Shown: positions 8,634 through 17,555 of the stretch, one piece after another
How the letters are laid out: each line of letters opens with the position of its first letter
Numbering within the stretch: position 1 is the stretch's first letter
NCBI GenBank assembly: GCA_963922685.1
Contig: CAWUJM010000003.1
Coordinates: 1-64,000, forward strand
Length of the DNA stretch: 64,000 nucleotides
Direction of reading: 5' to 3'
From: JAHDBG01 sp963922685
Lineage (GTDB): Bacteria > Pseudomonadota > Gammaproteobacteria > Chromatiales > Chromatiaceae
Notes under the pieces: generated by a model
Told to the model about the DNA's origin: nothing
Databases searched by the model: none
What the model saw: only the letters and a program-made list of their open reading frames with translations
Made by a program: the position numbers and the translations under genes

Positions 8634-10442
8634 TCAGATCACCCGAATACTGACGTCCTGCCGGGTGAGATCAACTGACCGGACACTGACCCGGAGGGTG
8701 TCGTCCGGCTGATGGTGTTGTTGGCGGCGGATCCGGGTTTCTAATGCCAGGGAAGGCAGCAATAAGGTGGTCTTACGTTCATCCAGTGCAACAATCACTG
8801 CCTCTCCCTGCCAGTCCGGGTGTTGTTGCAGATACACCAGCTTCCAGTGCAGACTGGTCTGACGTTCTGCGCGCCGGTTCCGGCTGTTTGTCTCGTCCAA
8901 TACAACTGTCGCGTCTTTGATTTCAGCACGGGTACGGGGAGGCTGGTTACGCAGATGAGCCCGCAGTTGCTGGTGCACCACCAGATCGACATAACGCCGC
9001 AACGGACTGGTGCAGCGGGTATAGCTGCTGAGCCCCAGACCGGCATGCGGTTCCGGTTCCGGCAGGGTGCGGCCTGGCTTCAGACAACGCCGATATGCAT
9101 ATTTCCCGGCCAGGGTCTGCGGCTGTTCCAGTGTATCTGGTGCCGACTGCATCACATAGGGTATCGCAATATCATGCTGTTGTGCATACAGCGCAACCGC
9201 TTCACCCGCCATAATCATCGCATCCGCGACCAGATCGCGGCTGGGTGTCTTGCCACCCGGACTGATCTGTACCCGATCACTGTCCAGTCTGATCGTGACT
9301 TCCGGCAGATCCAGCTGAATCGCCTGGTTCGCCACACGCCGGTTACGATATGCCAGGGTCAGTTCAGCGAGTGCCGCAAATGCCGGTTCCTGCAGCCGCT
9401 GATCCACGGCATCATAAGTGATACGCTGTACCTGTACCCGGCTGAGTTCAACACGGATGTCACACAGTTGTTCGCCCACCAGGCGACAACCGACGGACAG
9501 GGCCGGGCTGTATTCGGCCAGCCCCATGCCAAGCTGCTGAATCAGTGCCGGCGGCAACATCCAGTGCACCTGTTCCGGCAGATACAGGGTACTGGCCCGG
9601 TCGCGGGCAGCCAGATCCAGCACACTACCCGGCTCGACTAACGCCGCAGCATCTGCAATATGCACCCATAGATAGTCATTCTCCAGACTGATCGCATCAT
9701 CCGGATCTGTATTACCCGCATCGTCTATGGCCCAGGCCGTCAGATGGGTCAGATCCAGACGTGTCTCTGCCGTCAGCACTGGCACCGGGAGTTCCATTGG
9801 TTCTGGTGCAATGCCATGGCGACGTGGCCAGGGGTTTTCATACGCGGACCAGTAGCCGCAACGTATCAGCAACTGATGCGCATCAGCTGGCGTGTTCGGC
9901 ACCTTGCAGGCACTGAGGATGCGGCTGCGTGCCAGAGTACCCAGTGCGACCTGCTCCACTTCGGCCAGTTGCTGCCGGTCCGCAGCAGTCAGCTGTGCCG
10001 TCCGGATGTGTTCCAGCAGAGCCTGCCAGGCGCGTGCTGCCTGTTGTTTCTGCGCCCGCGCAGCATCTGTCGCGGCGACCTGCTCCGGCGTGTGTACCCG
10101 GATCGCATCCGGGTCGCCGCTGAAATAACGGCCATCACGTAACAGCTGCCATACCTGCCAGGCACTGGCCGGGCTGCAGGTACCACAAACCAGCTCCGCC
10201 AGGTCTGCCAGCATGGTCTGTTCACCCTGCAAGAGTTCCCAGGCTTCGGTCGCGTCCGGGATCTCAGCTGACAATGCTGCCAAGTCACTGACCGGCCCCG
10301 GGTGCAGCAACCGGATATCCTTTTCGCGCACCTTTTTCGTCTTGCCGTCCGGCAGGACGATCACGATTTTATCCGCGACTTCAGTCACCCGGGCCGGATG
10401 ACTCTTATACTCCACCAGAGCATGCGGTTGCAGTACAGACAT
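8634..10442 (-). CDS. RNase II/RNB-family exoribonuclease
   Basis: A 3'-5' exoribonuclease of the RNB family. The catalytic Asp cluster lies in AIDDAGNTDPDDAI (about residues 238-251), and the conserved SYTRCTSPLRRYVDLVVHQ block follows near 470-490. The N-terminal part (about 1-230) lacks a clear cold-shock pair, and the C-terminal S1 region is short, so it is neither a standard Rnb (644 aa) nor Rnr (about 800 aa). It resembles the 600-690 aa VacB/RNB proteins found beside metabolic genes in several gammaproteobacteria. It starts 12 bp after bioB. RNA target unknown. Confidence 0.88.
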   Translation of the reverse strand: MSVLQPHALVEYKSHPARVTEVADKIVIVLPDGKTKKVREKDIRLLHPGPVSDLAALSAEIPDATEAWELLQGEQTMLADLAELVCGTCSPASAWQVWQLLRDGRYFSGDPDAIRVHTPEQVAATDAARAQKQQAARAWQALLEHIRTAQLTAADRQQLAEVEQVALGTLARSRILSACKVPNTPADAHQLLIRCGYWSAYENPWPRRHGIAPEPMELPVPVLTAETRLDLTHLTAWAIDDAGNTDPDDAISLENDYLWVHIADAAALVEPGSVLDLAARDRASTLYLPEQVHWMLPPALIQQLGMGLAEYSPALSVGCRLVGEQLCDIRVELSRVQVQRITYDAVDQRLQEPAFAALAELTLAYRNRRVANQAIQLDLPEVTIRLDSDRVQISPGGKTPSRDLVADAMIMAGEAVALYAQQHDIAIPYVMQSAPDTLEQPQTLAGKYAYRRCLKPGRTLPEPEPHAGLGLSSYTRCTSPLRRYVDLVVHQQLRAHLRNQPPRTRAEIKDATVVLDETNSRNRRAERQTSLHWKLVYLQQHPDWQGEAVIVALDERKTTLLLPSLALETRIRRQQHHQPDDTLRVSVRSVDLTRQDVSIRVI

Positions 10443-10454
10443 GATGCCGGATGT

Positions 10455-11441
10455 TCAGCGTGCTGCGGTCGCAGGCGCATCTGTCGGCCTGACCTGCGGA
10501 TGCAGGCCGAGCCGGTCAAACAACTGCTGATCCTGATCAGCGACCGGATTATCGGTTGTCAGCAGTCGCTCACCATAAAAAATTGAGTTTGCACCGGCCA
10601 TAAAGCACAGGGCCTGCATTTCATCGCTCATCTCAGTACGCCCGGCAGACAGACGTACATGGCTGTGTGGCATCAGAATACGAGCGACAGCGATGGTACG
10701 CACAAAATCAAGCGAATCAACCTGGTCGGCCTCGTATAACGGGGTACCCTCAACCGGTACCAGCTGGTTGATCGGCACGGATTCGGGATGTTCTGGCAGG
10801 TTCGCCAGTTCCTGCAGTAGTCGGGCACGGTCACGCGGCTGTTCACCCAGACCCAGAATACCACCGGAACACACTTTAATGCCGGCATCACGCACATGTT
10901 GCAGTGTATCCAGTCGATCATCAAAGGTACGGGTGCTGATCACCTGGCCATAAAATTCGCGTGACGTATCCAGATTATGATTGTAATAGTCCAGACCAGC
11001 TTCGCTCAGGCGCTCACTTTGTTCCGCACTCAGCATCCCCAGCGTGACACAGGTCTCCATGCCCAGGTCGCGCACGGCCTGAATCATGTCGATCACTTTA
11101 TCCAGGTTTTTATCGGTCGGGTTGCGCCAGGCAGCTCCCATACAGAAGCGGGTGGCGCCCTGATCCCGAGCTGTCCGGGCTGCGGCAACCACATCCGGCA
11201 GGGACATCAGCTTCTCGCGTTCCAGCCCGGTCTGATGCCGGGCACTTTGTGAGCAATAACCACAATCTTCAGGGCAGGCCCCGGTCTTGATTGACAGTAG
11301 TGTACTGATCTGGACTTCGTTCGGATCAAAGTGGGCACGGTGTACGGTCTGTGCCTGAAACAACAGGTCGTTGAATGGCAGATCATATAGTGCCTGTATT
11401 TCAGGCAGGGTCCAGTCGTGTCGCAGGGAGGTGGCCGACAT
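10455..11441 (-). CDS. bioB: Biotin synthase BioB
   Basis: This radical-SAM enzyme inserts sulfur into dethiobiotin in the last step of biotin synthesis. The CxxxCxxC motif is Cys56/Cys60/Cys63 in TGACPEDCGYC, followed by the conserved QSARH segment, the MGAAWRNPTDKN block and the [2Fe-2S] region with ETCVTLGML. Length 328 aa is normal. It is first in a seven-gene minus-strand run. No other bio gene is in the window. AAAGGA lies about 11 bases upstream of the chosen ATG. Confidence 0.97.
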   Translation of the reverse strand: MSATSLRHDWTLPEIQALYDLPFNDLLFQAQTVHRAHFDPNEVQISTLLSIKTGACPEDCGYCSQSARHQTGLEREKLMSLPDVVAAARTARDQGATRFCMGAAWRNPTDKNLDKVIDMIQAVRDLGMETCVTLGMLSAEQSERLSEAGLDYYNHNLDTSREFYGQVISTRTFDDRLDTLQHVRDAGIKVCSGGILGLGEQPRDRARLLQELANLPEHPESVPINQLVPVEGTPLYEADQVDSLDFVRTIAVARILMPHSHVRLSAGRTEMSDEMQALCFMAGANSIFYGERLLTTDNPVADQDQQLFDRLGLHPQVRPTDAPATAAR

Positions 11442-11803
11442 GCCATGAGTCCTTTCGGTAATATTCAGTGTAAAGTGTCCGGATACATCAAGGGCGATGC
11501 AAACTGATATGGGTTAGTACGCCACCGCTATGCAACTTAAATAGTGTCAACTTCATTGTCAGCATGACCCGAATCTGCTCTCCGAGGTACGCCATAAACC
11601 CATCCATGGGGGCTCGACTGCGGCCATCCAGGCCGCAGACGCCCTCGGAGAGCAGATTCGGGTCATGCCCCTTCAGGTACGGTGTTACAACCACCTGCAT
11701 CACTATTTTCAAGTAGGCACCACCAAGTCCTTCAGCACCTGCTTATGATCTGACACTGAGATCGCCACATCGGCCTGAGTCACATCCGGATGCATTCCGG
11801 GTC
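11442..11803. other. Intergenic region with palindromic element
   Basis: The gap between bioB and tRNA-Ala contains the palindromic element at 11562-11668 and a degenerate outer end sequence (GCAAACTGATATGG near 11499). Right of it lies ACAACCACCTGC, which resembles the right flank of the 29157 copy. A 74-aa minus-strand frame here is built from the palindrome and is not credible as a gene. Confidence 0.6.
11562..11668 (+). repeat. Variable-arm palindromic element, copy B
   Basis: Arms GCATGACCCGAATCTGC (11562-11578) and its exact complement (11652-11668) enclose the conserved core in forward orientation. The core starts CTCCGAGG and ends CCTCGGAG, with an internal CTGCGGCC/GGCCGCAG hairpin. 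The outer GCGTTA seen in the arms of copies A, C and D is absent, but pairing is still perfect over 17 bp. Confidence 0.85.
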
Positions 11804-11832
11804 TGGACAAGTGTGCGCCTGTTGCCTATTAT
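11804..11832 (+). promoter_or_regulatory. Sigma70-type promoter of tRNA-Ala
   Basis: TGGACA (11804-11809) and TATTAT (11827-11832) are separated by 17 bp and end 14 bp before the tRNA-Ala gene, a good -35/-10 arrangement. It would transcribe tRNA-Ala and the following tRNA-Glu. Confidence 0.65.
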
Positions 11833-11846
11833 AGCGGCTTGAATCC

Positions 11847-11922
11847 GGGGCCATAGCTCAGCCGGGAGAGCGCAACACTGGCAGTGTTGAGGTCGGCGGT
11901 TCGATCCCGCCTGGCTCCACCA
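11847..11922 (+). tRNA. tRNA-Ala (GGC)
   Basis: A 76-nt cloverleaf with a 7-bp acceptor stem (GGGGCCA/TGGCTCC, one G-U), anticodon loop CTGGCAG giving GGC (reads GCC), a T-arm with GGTTCGATCCC, and an encoded CCA end. Confidence 0.96.
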
Positions 11923-11957
11923 GATTCATTTTTTGCGCTATAATTGATTCATATTCA

Positions 11958-12033
11958 GTCCCGTTCATCTAGAGGCCTAGGATCCCAGCCTTTCACGCTG
12001 GTCACAGGGGTTCGACTCCCCTACGGGACGCCA
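11958..12033 (+). tRNA. tRNA-Glu (UUC)
   Basis: A 76-nt cloverleaf starting GTCCCGTTCATCTAGAGG. The anticodon is TTC in the loop CTTTCAC, the T-arm is AGGGGTTCGACTCCCCT, and CCA is encoded. It follows tRNA-Ala by 35 bp and precedes a strong terminator. Confidence 0.96.
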
Positions 12034-12040
12034 CTCAGCA

Positions 12041-12076
12041 AAAACCCTGCTTCCTCGCCGGAAGCGGGGTTTTTTT
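12041..12076 (+). terminator. Rho-independent terminator after tRNA-Glu
   Basis: The stem CCCTGCTTCC/GGAAGCGGGG with loop TCGCC is followed by seven T. It ends the tRNA-Ala/Glu transcript and lies against the end of convergent hisG. Confidence 0.9.
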
Positions 12077-12725
12077 ATGCCGATTCAGGTGGCAACACTG
12101 CCCGGAGTGCATCCACCCAGTAACGACAGGTCGCCTGTTTCATCTTCCAGGCGGCCTTGTTGGCAATCAGACGCGCGCTGATATCGCAGATATGTTCCAG
12201 CGGCACCAATCCGTTCGCCTTCAGGGTATTGCCGGATTCGACCAGATCCACAATCACATCCGCCAGACCCACCATCGGTGCCAGCTCCATAGAGCCATAC
12301 AGTCTGATCAGGTTGATCTGCTGACCGCGCGCCTGAAAAAAAGTCTGACTGGTGCGGGTATATTTACTGGCCACCCGCAGACGCTGGATACGTGTATCTG
12401 TATCCGGATAGCCTGCCACCCACAGCTGACATCTGGCAATCTGCAGATCCAGAGGCTCATACAGATTCGCCCCACCATGCTCCAGCAAGGTGTCTTTACC
12501 GGTAATGCCAAAGTCCGCAGCACCCCATTGTACATAGGTGGGTACATCTGTGGCCCGGATCAGCAACAGCCTGACCTGAGCCTGACTGGTCGCAATGATC
12601 AGCTTCCGGGTCTGATCCATATCAGCCAGTGGCTGAATGCCGATGTGCGCCAGTAGTGGCAGGGTGTTTCGTAGTAAACGCCCTTTCGCCACGGCAATCG
12701 TGATGGGTTGCTGGTGTGTCATCAT
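12075..12725 (-). CDS. hisG: ATP phosphoribosyltransferase HisG, short form
   Basis: Catalyses the first step of histidine synthesis (ATP + PRPP to phosphoribosyl-ATP). Motifs are IAVAKGRL near the N-terminus, GAADFGITGKD (about 69-79), and VDLVESGNTLKANGL, the PRPP-binding region. At 216 aa it is the HisG_S form, which lacks the C-terminal regulatory domain and needs HisZ. No hisZ is visible in the window. It lies 9 bp downstream of murA in the same direction, an arrangement common in gammaproteobacteria. Adjacent ATG codons at 12725 and 12722 are both possible. Confidence 0.95.
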   Translation of the reverse strand: MMTHQQPITIAVAKGRLLRNTLPLLAHIGIQPLADMDQTRKLIIATSQAQVRLLLIRATDVPTYVQWGAADFGITGKDTLLEHGGANLYEPLDLQIARCQLWVAGYPDTDTRIQRLRVASKYTRTSQTFFQARGQQINLIRLYGSMELAPMVGLADVIVDLVESGNTLKANGLVPLEHICDISARLIANKAAWKMKQATCRYWVDALRAVLPPESA

Positions 12726-12734
12726 AAATGCAGC

Positions 12735-13997
12735 TTAAGCAGGTACGCGGCGGATATCCGCACCCAGCCCCTGCAGTTTTTCTTCAATGTTCTGATACCC
12801 CCGATCCACATGATAGATGCGGCTGACGATGGTTTCGCCCCGTGCCGCCAGGCCTGCCAGAATCAGGCTGGCCGAAGCCCGCAGATCAGTCGCCATGATC
12901 GGTGCACCGGTCAGTTGCGGGACACCGGTACAGATCGCTGTGTTGCCTTCCAACCGGATATCCGCCCCCATCCGCTGCATTTCCTGAACATGCATAAAGC
13001 GGTTTTCAAACACCGTTTCGGTAATAATACCGACACCACTGGCGAGCGTGTTCAACGCTGTGAATTGTGCCTGCATATCAGTCGGAAATGCCGGGTAAGG
13101 TGCTGTGTGGATATCCACTGCGTCCGTGCTATCCCGCCCTGTCATATCCAGTGTGATCCAGTCATCGCCCGTACTGATGCGGGCACCGGCCTGACGCAAC
13201 TTCTGCAGCACCGCATCCAGCAGTGCCGGATTGGTATCACGCACCCGGATATGACCCCCGGTAATCGCTGCAGCCACCAGATAGGTGCCGGTTTCAATCC
13301 GGTCCGGTAACACCTGATGCCGCACGCCCTGCAATCGTTCAACCCCCTTAATCCGCAACGTGGTGGTACCCGCCCCGGTGATCTGTGCACCCATCGCATT
13401 CAGGCAGTTTGCCAGATCCACCACCTCAGGTTCGCAGGCTGCATTTTCGATGATGGTGGTCCCGGTCGCCAGGGTCGCCGCCATCATCAGATTCTCGGTA
13501 CCGGTGACTGTCACCAGGTCTAAGCTGAGGTGAGTGCCCTGTAATCGTTCTGCGCTGGCATGGATATAGCCGTTAGCAACGTGGATGTCTGCCCCCATCG
13601 CACGCAGCCCGTTCAGATGCAGATCAACCGGACGCGAACCGATCGCACAGCCACCGGGGAGTGAGACCTCAGCCTGACCATACCGCGCCAGCAACGGGCC
13701 CAGTACCAGAATAGAGGCGCGCATGGTACGCACCAGATCGTAGGGCGCCACCGGATGATTAACCTGACTGGCATCCGCCTCGATGCGCATTCTGTCATCC
13801 ACCATCAGCTGCATACCCATCTGGCCGAGCAGCTCCATGGTTGTGGTAATATCATGCAGATGCGGAACATTCTCCACCAGCATTGGTGTGTCCGCCAGCA
13901 ATGTGGCGGCCAGGATCGGTAGGGCCGCGTTTTTGGCACCTGATACGCGGACATCACCCTGCAGAGGTGTGCCACCATGAATAATCAGTTTGTCCAA
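12735..13997 (-). CDS. murA: UDP-N-acetylglucosamine 1-carboxyvinyltransferase MurA
   Basis: Adds enolpyruvate from PEP to UDP-GlcNAc, the first committed step of peptidoglycan synthesis. Lys22 in SGAKNAALP and catalytic Cys117 in LPGGCAIGSRP are present, so fosfomycin sensitivity at this residue is expected. Length 420 aa is standard. The start is only 27 bp from the start of the divergent zapB-like gene, so the two promoters must overlap or lie inside the genes. Confidence 0.97.
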   Translation of the reverse strand: MDKLIIHGGTPLQGDVRVSGAKNAALPILAATLLADTPMLVENVPHLHDITTTMELLGQMGMQLMVDDRMRIEADASQVNHPVAPYDLVRTMRASILVLGPLLARYGQAEVSLPGGCAIGSRPVDLHLNGLRAMGADIHVANGYIHASAERLQGTHLSLDLVTVTGTENLMMAATLATGTTIIENAACEPEVVDLANCLNAMGAQITGAGTTTLRIKGVERLQGVRHQVLPDRIETGTYLVAAAITGGHIRVRDTNPALLDAVLQKLRQAGARISTGDDWITLDMTGRDSTDAVDIHTAPYPAFPTDMQAQFTALNTLASGVGIITETVFENRFMHVQEMQRMGADIRLEGNTAICTGVPQLTGAPIMATDLRASASLILAGLAARGETIVSRIYHVDRGYQNIEEKLQGLGADIRRVPA

Positions 13998-14024
13998 TTC
14001 TTTTTCACAGGATGAGGGTTAAGC

Positions 14025-14210
14025 ATGCCAGACACCTTGTCTGTGCAGGCGCAGACGCTGCAACAGCTGGAAACGCAGATCAATCATCTGATCCGGGCCT
14101 ATCAGGATCTGCAACAGGGCCATACAGTGCTGCAACACCAGTTGCAACAGGCCAGTCAGCAACTGGAGGCGGTGCTGGCACAATTGGCCGCACTTGAGGA
14201 CATGGCATGA
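14025..14210 (+). CDS. ZapB-like small coiled-coil protein (TIGR02449 type)
   Basis: A 61-aa protein that is one continuous Gln/Leu-rich coiled coil. Its size, composition and position just before zapA fit the TIGR02449 family annotated as ZapB-like cell-division proteins. GAGGG precedes the ATG. The last codon and stop overlap the zapA start (ATGA at 14207-14210), so the two are translationally coupled. Function is inferred from context. Confidence 0.75.
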   Translation: MPDTLSVQAQTLQQLETQINHLIRAYQDLQQGHTVLQHQLQQASQQLEAVLAQLAALEDMA

Positions 14211-14518
14211 GCCAGCGTGATTCTGTCGTGATCCGACTGCTGGGACAGGAATACCGGATTGCCTGTCAGCCGGATGAAGTGGCCATGCTGCACCAGTCAG
14301 CAGATGTGCTGCAACAGCGCATGCAGGCCATTGAGGCCTCAGGTAAGGTGACGGGCATAGAGCGTATCGCCGTGATGGCTGCCCTGAATCTGGCACATGA
14401 ACTTTTGCAGGTGCAGACTGCACCTGCAGCCGATGCGCGTATCTGCGCCCTGCAGACACAAATCGCAGATGTCCTGAACCAGCCACCCGGGATGGATACG
14501 CAACAAGTGTCAGCATGA
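14207..14518 (+). CDS. zapA: Cell division protein ZapA
   Basis: ZapA bundles FtsZ protofilaments at the division ring. The N-terminal globular domain (VVIRLLGQEYRIACQPDEV) is followed by the ALNLAHELL helix and a C-terminal coiled coil. Length 103 aa matches the family. It is coupled to the upstream zapB-like gene by ATGA. The usual 6S RNA gene downstream of zapA is not present, since ksgA ends 31 bp away. Confidence 0.9.
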   Translation: MSQRDSVVIRLLGQEYRIACQPDEVAMLHQSADVLQQRMQAIEASGKVTGIERIAVMAALNLAHELLQVQTAPAADARICALQTQIADVLNQPPGMDTQQVSA

Positions 14519-14549
14519 CCGGATAACGCTGGCACTGAAGATCACCACA

Positions 14550-15329
14550 TCAGTGCCCCTTATGCAGCAGATACTGTTCTGCCAGACGATGGTATTCCGT
14601 GGTACTCAGGTCTTCAGCACGAGCCTGCGACGAAACCCCGGCCTGCCGGATATGTTCTGCAGTTAACCGCGATTTCAGGCTGTTACGCAGCGTTTTGCGC
14701 CGCTGGCTGAAGGCCTGTGTGACAATCTGACTAAAAACCTGCTGGTGCCCGCGAGGATACTGCACTGGCTCAGGTGTCAGGCGTACGAAAGAGGACATCA
14801 CTCGCGGCGGCGGATGAAATGCACCCGGGTGAATGTCGAACAACACTTCAACCTGACAGGCATCCTGTACCATAACGCTCAGGCGCCCGTATGTCCTGCT
14901 GCCGGGTTGGGCCGCCATACGTGCCACGACCTCCTGCTGCAACATAAAATGCATATCCTGTATCACATGGCGCTGGCTGAGCAGATGAAAAATGAGTGGC
15001 GTTGAAATGTTGTATGGCAGATTGCCCGCCAGACGGAGCGGACAGGCTGCCAGCTGGTGATAGGCAAAATGCAATGCATCAGCATGATGCACCTGCAACT
15101 GCCCCTGACCGGTACACTGTGCCTGCAGATCAGGGATCAGATTCGCATCCAGTTCAATCGCATGCAGGGCACCAGCGGCCTGTAACAATGGCAGCGTCAG
15201 GGCACCCCGACCCGGACCAATTTCGACCAGATACTGATCCGGCTGTGGTCGGATCGCGGTCACGATCTGCTGCACGACCTGGGTATCAACCAGAAAATGC
15301 TGCCCCAGCCGTTTATCAGGTCGATGCAT
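14550..15329 (-). CDS. ksgA: 16S rRNA dimethyladenosine transferase KsgA
   Basis: Dimethylates two adjacent adenosines in helix 45 of 16S rRNA. Motifs from the chosen start are RLGQHFLVD (7-15), the SAM loop EIGPGRGAL (36-44), and catalytic NLPYN (103-107). The frame is open to 15566, but homology begins at the ATG at 15329, giving about 259 aa. That start lies 14 bp inside the end of the upstream PHP gene, so the two overlap. Firm. Confidence 0.95.
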   Translation of the reverse strand: MHRPDKRLGQHFLVDTQVVQQIVTAIRPQPDQYLVEIGPGRGALTLPLLQAAGALHAIELDANLIPDLQAQCTGQGQLQVHHADALHFAYHQLAACPLRLAGNLPYNISTPLIFHLLSQRHVIQDMHFMLQQEVVARMAAQPGSRTYGRLSVMVQDACQVEVLFDIHPGAFHPPPRVMSSFVRLTPEPVQYPRGHQQVFSQIVTQAFSQRRKTLRNSLKSRLTAEHIRQAGVSSQARAEDLSTTEYHRLAEQYLLHKGH

Positions 15330-16179
15330 GTACCCTGCCGTCTGCTGCAGGCAGAGACCAGTGCTGCCAGACTGGCGTACAGCCTGTCGGCAGAGCAGGT
15401 AGCGGCCCGAGTGAGCGCGCCGACAGGCCGGGACCGTGATAATCCGAACCGACCGAGGCCAGCAGATGATAATCACAGGCCAGCCGGGCCAGCATCCGGA
15501 CTTCTTCAGCGTTGTGGCTGCCGGCAATGACCTCCATACCAGCACCTCCGGCTTGGACAAACGCATCCAGCAACCGGCGTAAGCGACGCTGCTTCAGCCG
15601 GTAACGTGCCGGATGTGCCAGCACAGCCTGACCACCAGCAGCCTGAATCCAGTGAATGACCTCGTCTAAGGGTGCCCAGCTGCCAGCAACATAACCGGGC
15701 CTGCCCGGCTGCAGAAATTTTCTGAACGCCTCCGGCACTGTCGCTGCATGGCCTGCTGCTACCAAGGCCTGTGCAATATGCGGGCGACCGACTGACTGGC
15801 CGGACTGCTGCGCAGCAGCGTACCAGTCACCAGTCAGGCCTGCGGCATTCAGTTGCTGGCTGATTTGCCGGGCACGTTCATGCCGTGCGGTCGCTAACCG
15901 ATCAAGCCCCTGTTGCAGAGTCGGATGATCCACAGAGACCTGCAGGCCAACAATATGCAGGGTACAATCGTGCCAGTGTGCTGAAATCTCAACACCGGGT
16001 ATCAGCATCACGCCAGACTGATCTGCTGCATGCTGTGCACTGGCAACACCCGCAGTGGTATCGTGATCGGTCAGGGCAAGTACCTGAATCCCGGCCTGTG
16101 CGGCTTGTTGTATCAGCACGGCTGGTGCCAGGACACCATCAGACGCAGTAGAATGCGTATGCAGATCAAACTCAGGCAT
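15316..16179 (-). CDS. PHP-domain 5'-3' exoribonuclease, RnaAM (YciV/TrpH) type
   Basis: The polymerase-and-histidinol-phosphatase fold is shown by HTHSTASDG near the N-terminus, LTDHDT, PGVEIS and a C-terminal GSDYHGPG. These supply the trinuclear metal ligands. The 287-aa length and motif set match RnaAM/YciV, which trims 5' ends of rRNA precursors and degrades short RNA. It overlaps ksgA by 14 bp, so both probably belong to one operon with a ribosome-maturation theme. Confidence 0.88.
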   Translation of the reverse strand: MPEFDLHTHSTASDGVLAPAVLIQQAAQAGIQVLALTDHDTTAGVASAQHAADQSGVMLIPGVEISAHWHDCTLHIVGLQVSVDHPTLQQGLDRLATARHERARQISQQLNAAGLTGDWYAAAQQSGQSVGRPHIAQALVAAGHAATVPEAFRKFLQPGRPGYVAGSWAPLDEVIHWIQAAGGQAVLAHPARYRLKQRRLRRLLDAFVQAGGAGMEVIAGSHNAEEVRMLARLACDYHLLASVGSDYHGPGLSARSLGPLPALPTGCTPVWQHWSLPAADGRVHAST

Positions 16180-16196
16180 AAAGGAAACAACTGATC

Positions 16197-17417
16197 ATTA
16201 CACCAACAATATACCCGTCGGCAGCGCATGGACTGACACCAGAAGCAATTTCACCGGGGGCACAGGAAGTGCTGCAAGTGCTGCATCAGGCGGGTTATCA
16301 AGCCTGCCTGGTGGGCGGCGGCGTACGGGATCTCCTGCTGGGCCGGCAGCCGAAAGACTTTGATGTCACCACAAATGCCACACCGGAGCAGGTGCAGAAG
16401 CTGTTTCGTCGCTGTCGCCTGATCGGACGACGCTTCCGACTCGCCCATGTGTTTGTGCGGCGCGAGCAGATTGAAGTCGCAACCTTTCGCTCCGGCGAAG
16501 CAGCTGAGCAATCGGCTCAGGGCATGATTGTACGCGATAACCGTTATGGCACGATAGCACAGGATGCGCAGCGTCGTGATTTTACGTTAAATGCGCTGTA
16601 CTTTAATACCGCCGATGGCACCTTAGCAGATTATGTCGGCGGTCTGGACGATCTGCGTCAGCGGATTATCCGGCTGATCGGCGATCCCCATCAGCGCTAT
16701 ACTGAAGACCCGGTACGTTTGTTGCGCGCAGTGCGTTTTGCCGTGAAGCTGGATTGTCAGCTGGCACCTGAGACCGAGGCACCCTTGCGGGAACTGGGAC
16801 ATCGTCTGTGCGCCGTACCGGCGGCGCGCCTGACAGACGAGGTGCTGAAACTGTTTATGACCGGACAGGCCGTCAGCACGTTTCAGCGACTGGAACATTA
16901 CGGCTTACTGGCGGTGTTGTTCCGTCAGACCACCGAACGTCTGGCAGCAGAGGAAGGTACCACACGACAATTGATTGAACAGGGCCTGCGTAACAGCGAT
17001 CGGCGCATCGCACAAGGCCTGCCAATCACTCCGGCGTTCCTGTTTGCCGTGTTACTCTGGGCGTCAGTACAGCAGGCCGCACGCCGGATACAAGTGCGTG
17101 GCACAACACCCTACCCTGCACTGCATCAGGCTGCAGATGAGGTATTCGCGCAACAGAACCAGACGATTGCGTTACCAAGACGGTTCAGCGCCATGACGCG
17201 TGATATCTGGGCCATGCAGCTCAGTTTCAGAACTACGAAAAAACGCCGGGCGGCACGTCTGATGCGCCACCCCCGATTCCGGGCCGCCTATGATTTCATG
17301 CTGTTGCGTACTCAGATCGGTGAGGTTGATACCGGGGTTGCGGACTGGTGGACACGTTATCAGGCAGAACACGGCCCGAAACCCAGCCGACCCCGACGAA
17401 GCAGCAGTAGTGCGTAG
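16197..17417 (+). CDS. pcnB: Poly(A) polymerase I PcnB, probable AUU start
   Basis: Adds 3' poly(A) tails to RNA for decay. LVGGGVRDLLLGRQPKDFDV holds the nucleotidyltransferase Asp pair, followed by RRDFTLNALYF, the RYTEDPVRLLRAVRFAVKL helix and a basic Arg/Ser tail. The frame opens after TAA at 16179-16181 and has no ATG, GTG or TTG before GTG at 16269, which would cut off the conserved PEAISPGAQEVLQVLHQAGY region. AAGGA at 16181-16185 lies 11 bases before ATT at 16197 (ATC and CTG lie at 16194 and 16191). E. coli pcnB is known to start at AUU, so ATT 16197 is my choice. Confidence 0.9.
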   Translation: MTPTIYPSAAHGLTPEAISPGAQEVLQVLHQAGYQACLVGGGVRDLLLGRQPKDFDVTTNATPEQVQKLFRRCRLIGRRFRLAHVFVRREQIEVATFRSGEAAEQSAQGMIVRDNRYGTIAQDAQRRDFTLNALYFNTADGTLADYVGGLDDLRQRIIRLIGDPHQRYTEDPVRLLRAVRFAVKLDCQLAPETEAPLRELGHRLCAVPAARLTDEVLKLFMTGQAVSTFQRLEHYGLLAVLFRQTTERLAAEEGTTRQLIEQGLRNSDRRIAQGLPITPAFLFAVLLWASVQQAARRIQVRGTTPYPALHQAADEVFAQQNQTIALPRRFSAMTRDIWAMQLSFRTTKKRRAARLMRHPRFRAAYDFMLLRTQIGEVDTGVADWWTRYQAEHGPKPSRPRRSSSSA

Positions 17418-17506
17418 CGAGTTAATCACATCCTGTTTGTGCAGTTTCAATTTAACCACCACCCTTTTGGGTATACAAAGTGGTATATTTTTTTAGACGA
17501 ATGTAA

Positions 17507-17545
17507 GAAAACCGCTATAACCTTCTGGTTTATAGCGGTTTTTTT
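17507..17545 (+). terminator. Bidirectional terminator, pcnB / tRNA-Ser
   Basis: The hairpin AAACCGCTATAA / TTATAGCGGTTT has a short loop. A strong T run follows on + and a weaker one on -, so it can end pcnB and the convergent tRNA-Ser. Confidence 0.85.
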
Positions 17546-17555
17546 AATCTAATCC

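Noticed and set aside
11488..11712. A 74-aa minus-strand reading frame
   Set aside because: It is made almost entirely of the palindromic element.
14519..14549. 6S RNA downstream of zapA
   Set aside because: Only 31 bp separate zapA from the ksgA end; there is no room for the RNA.
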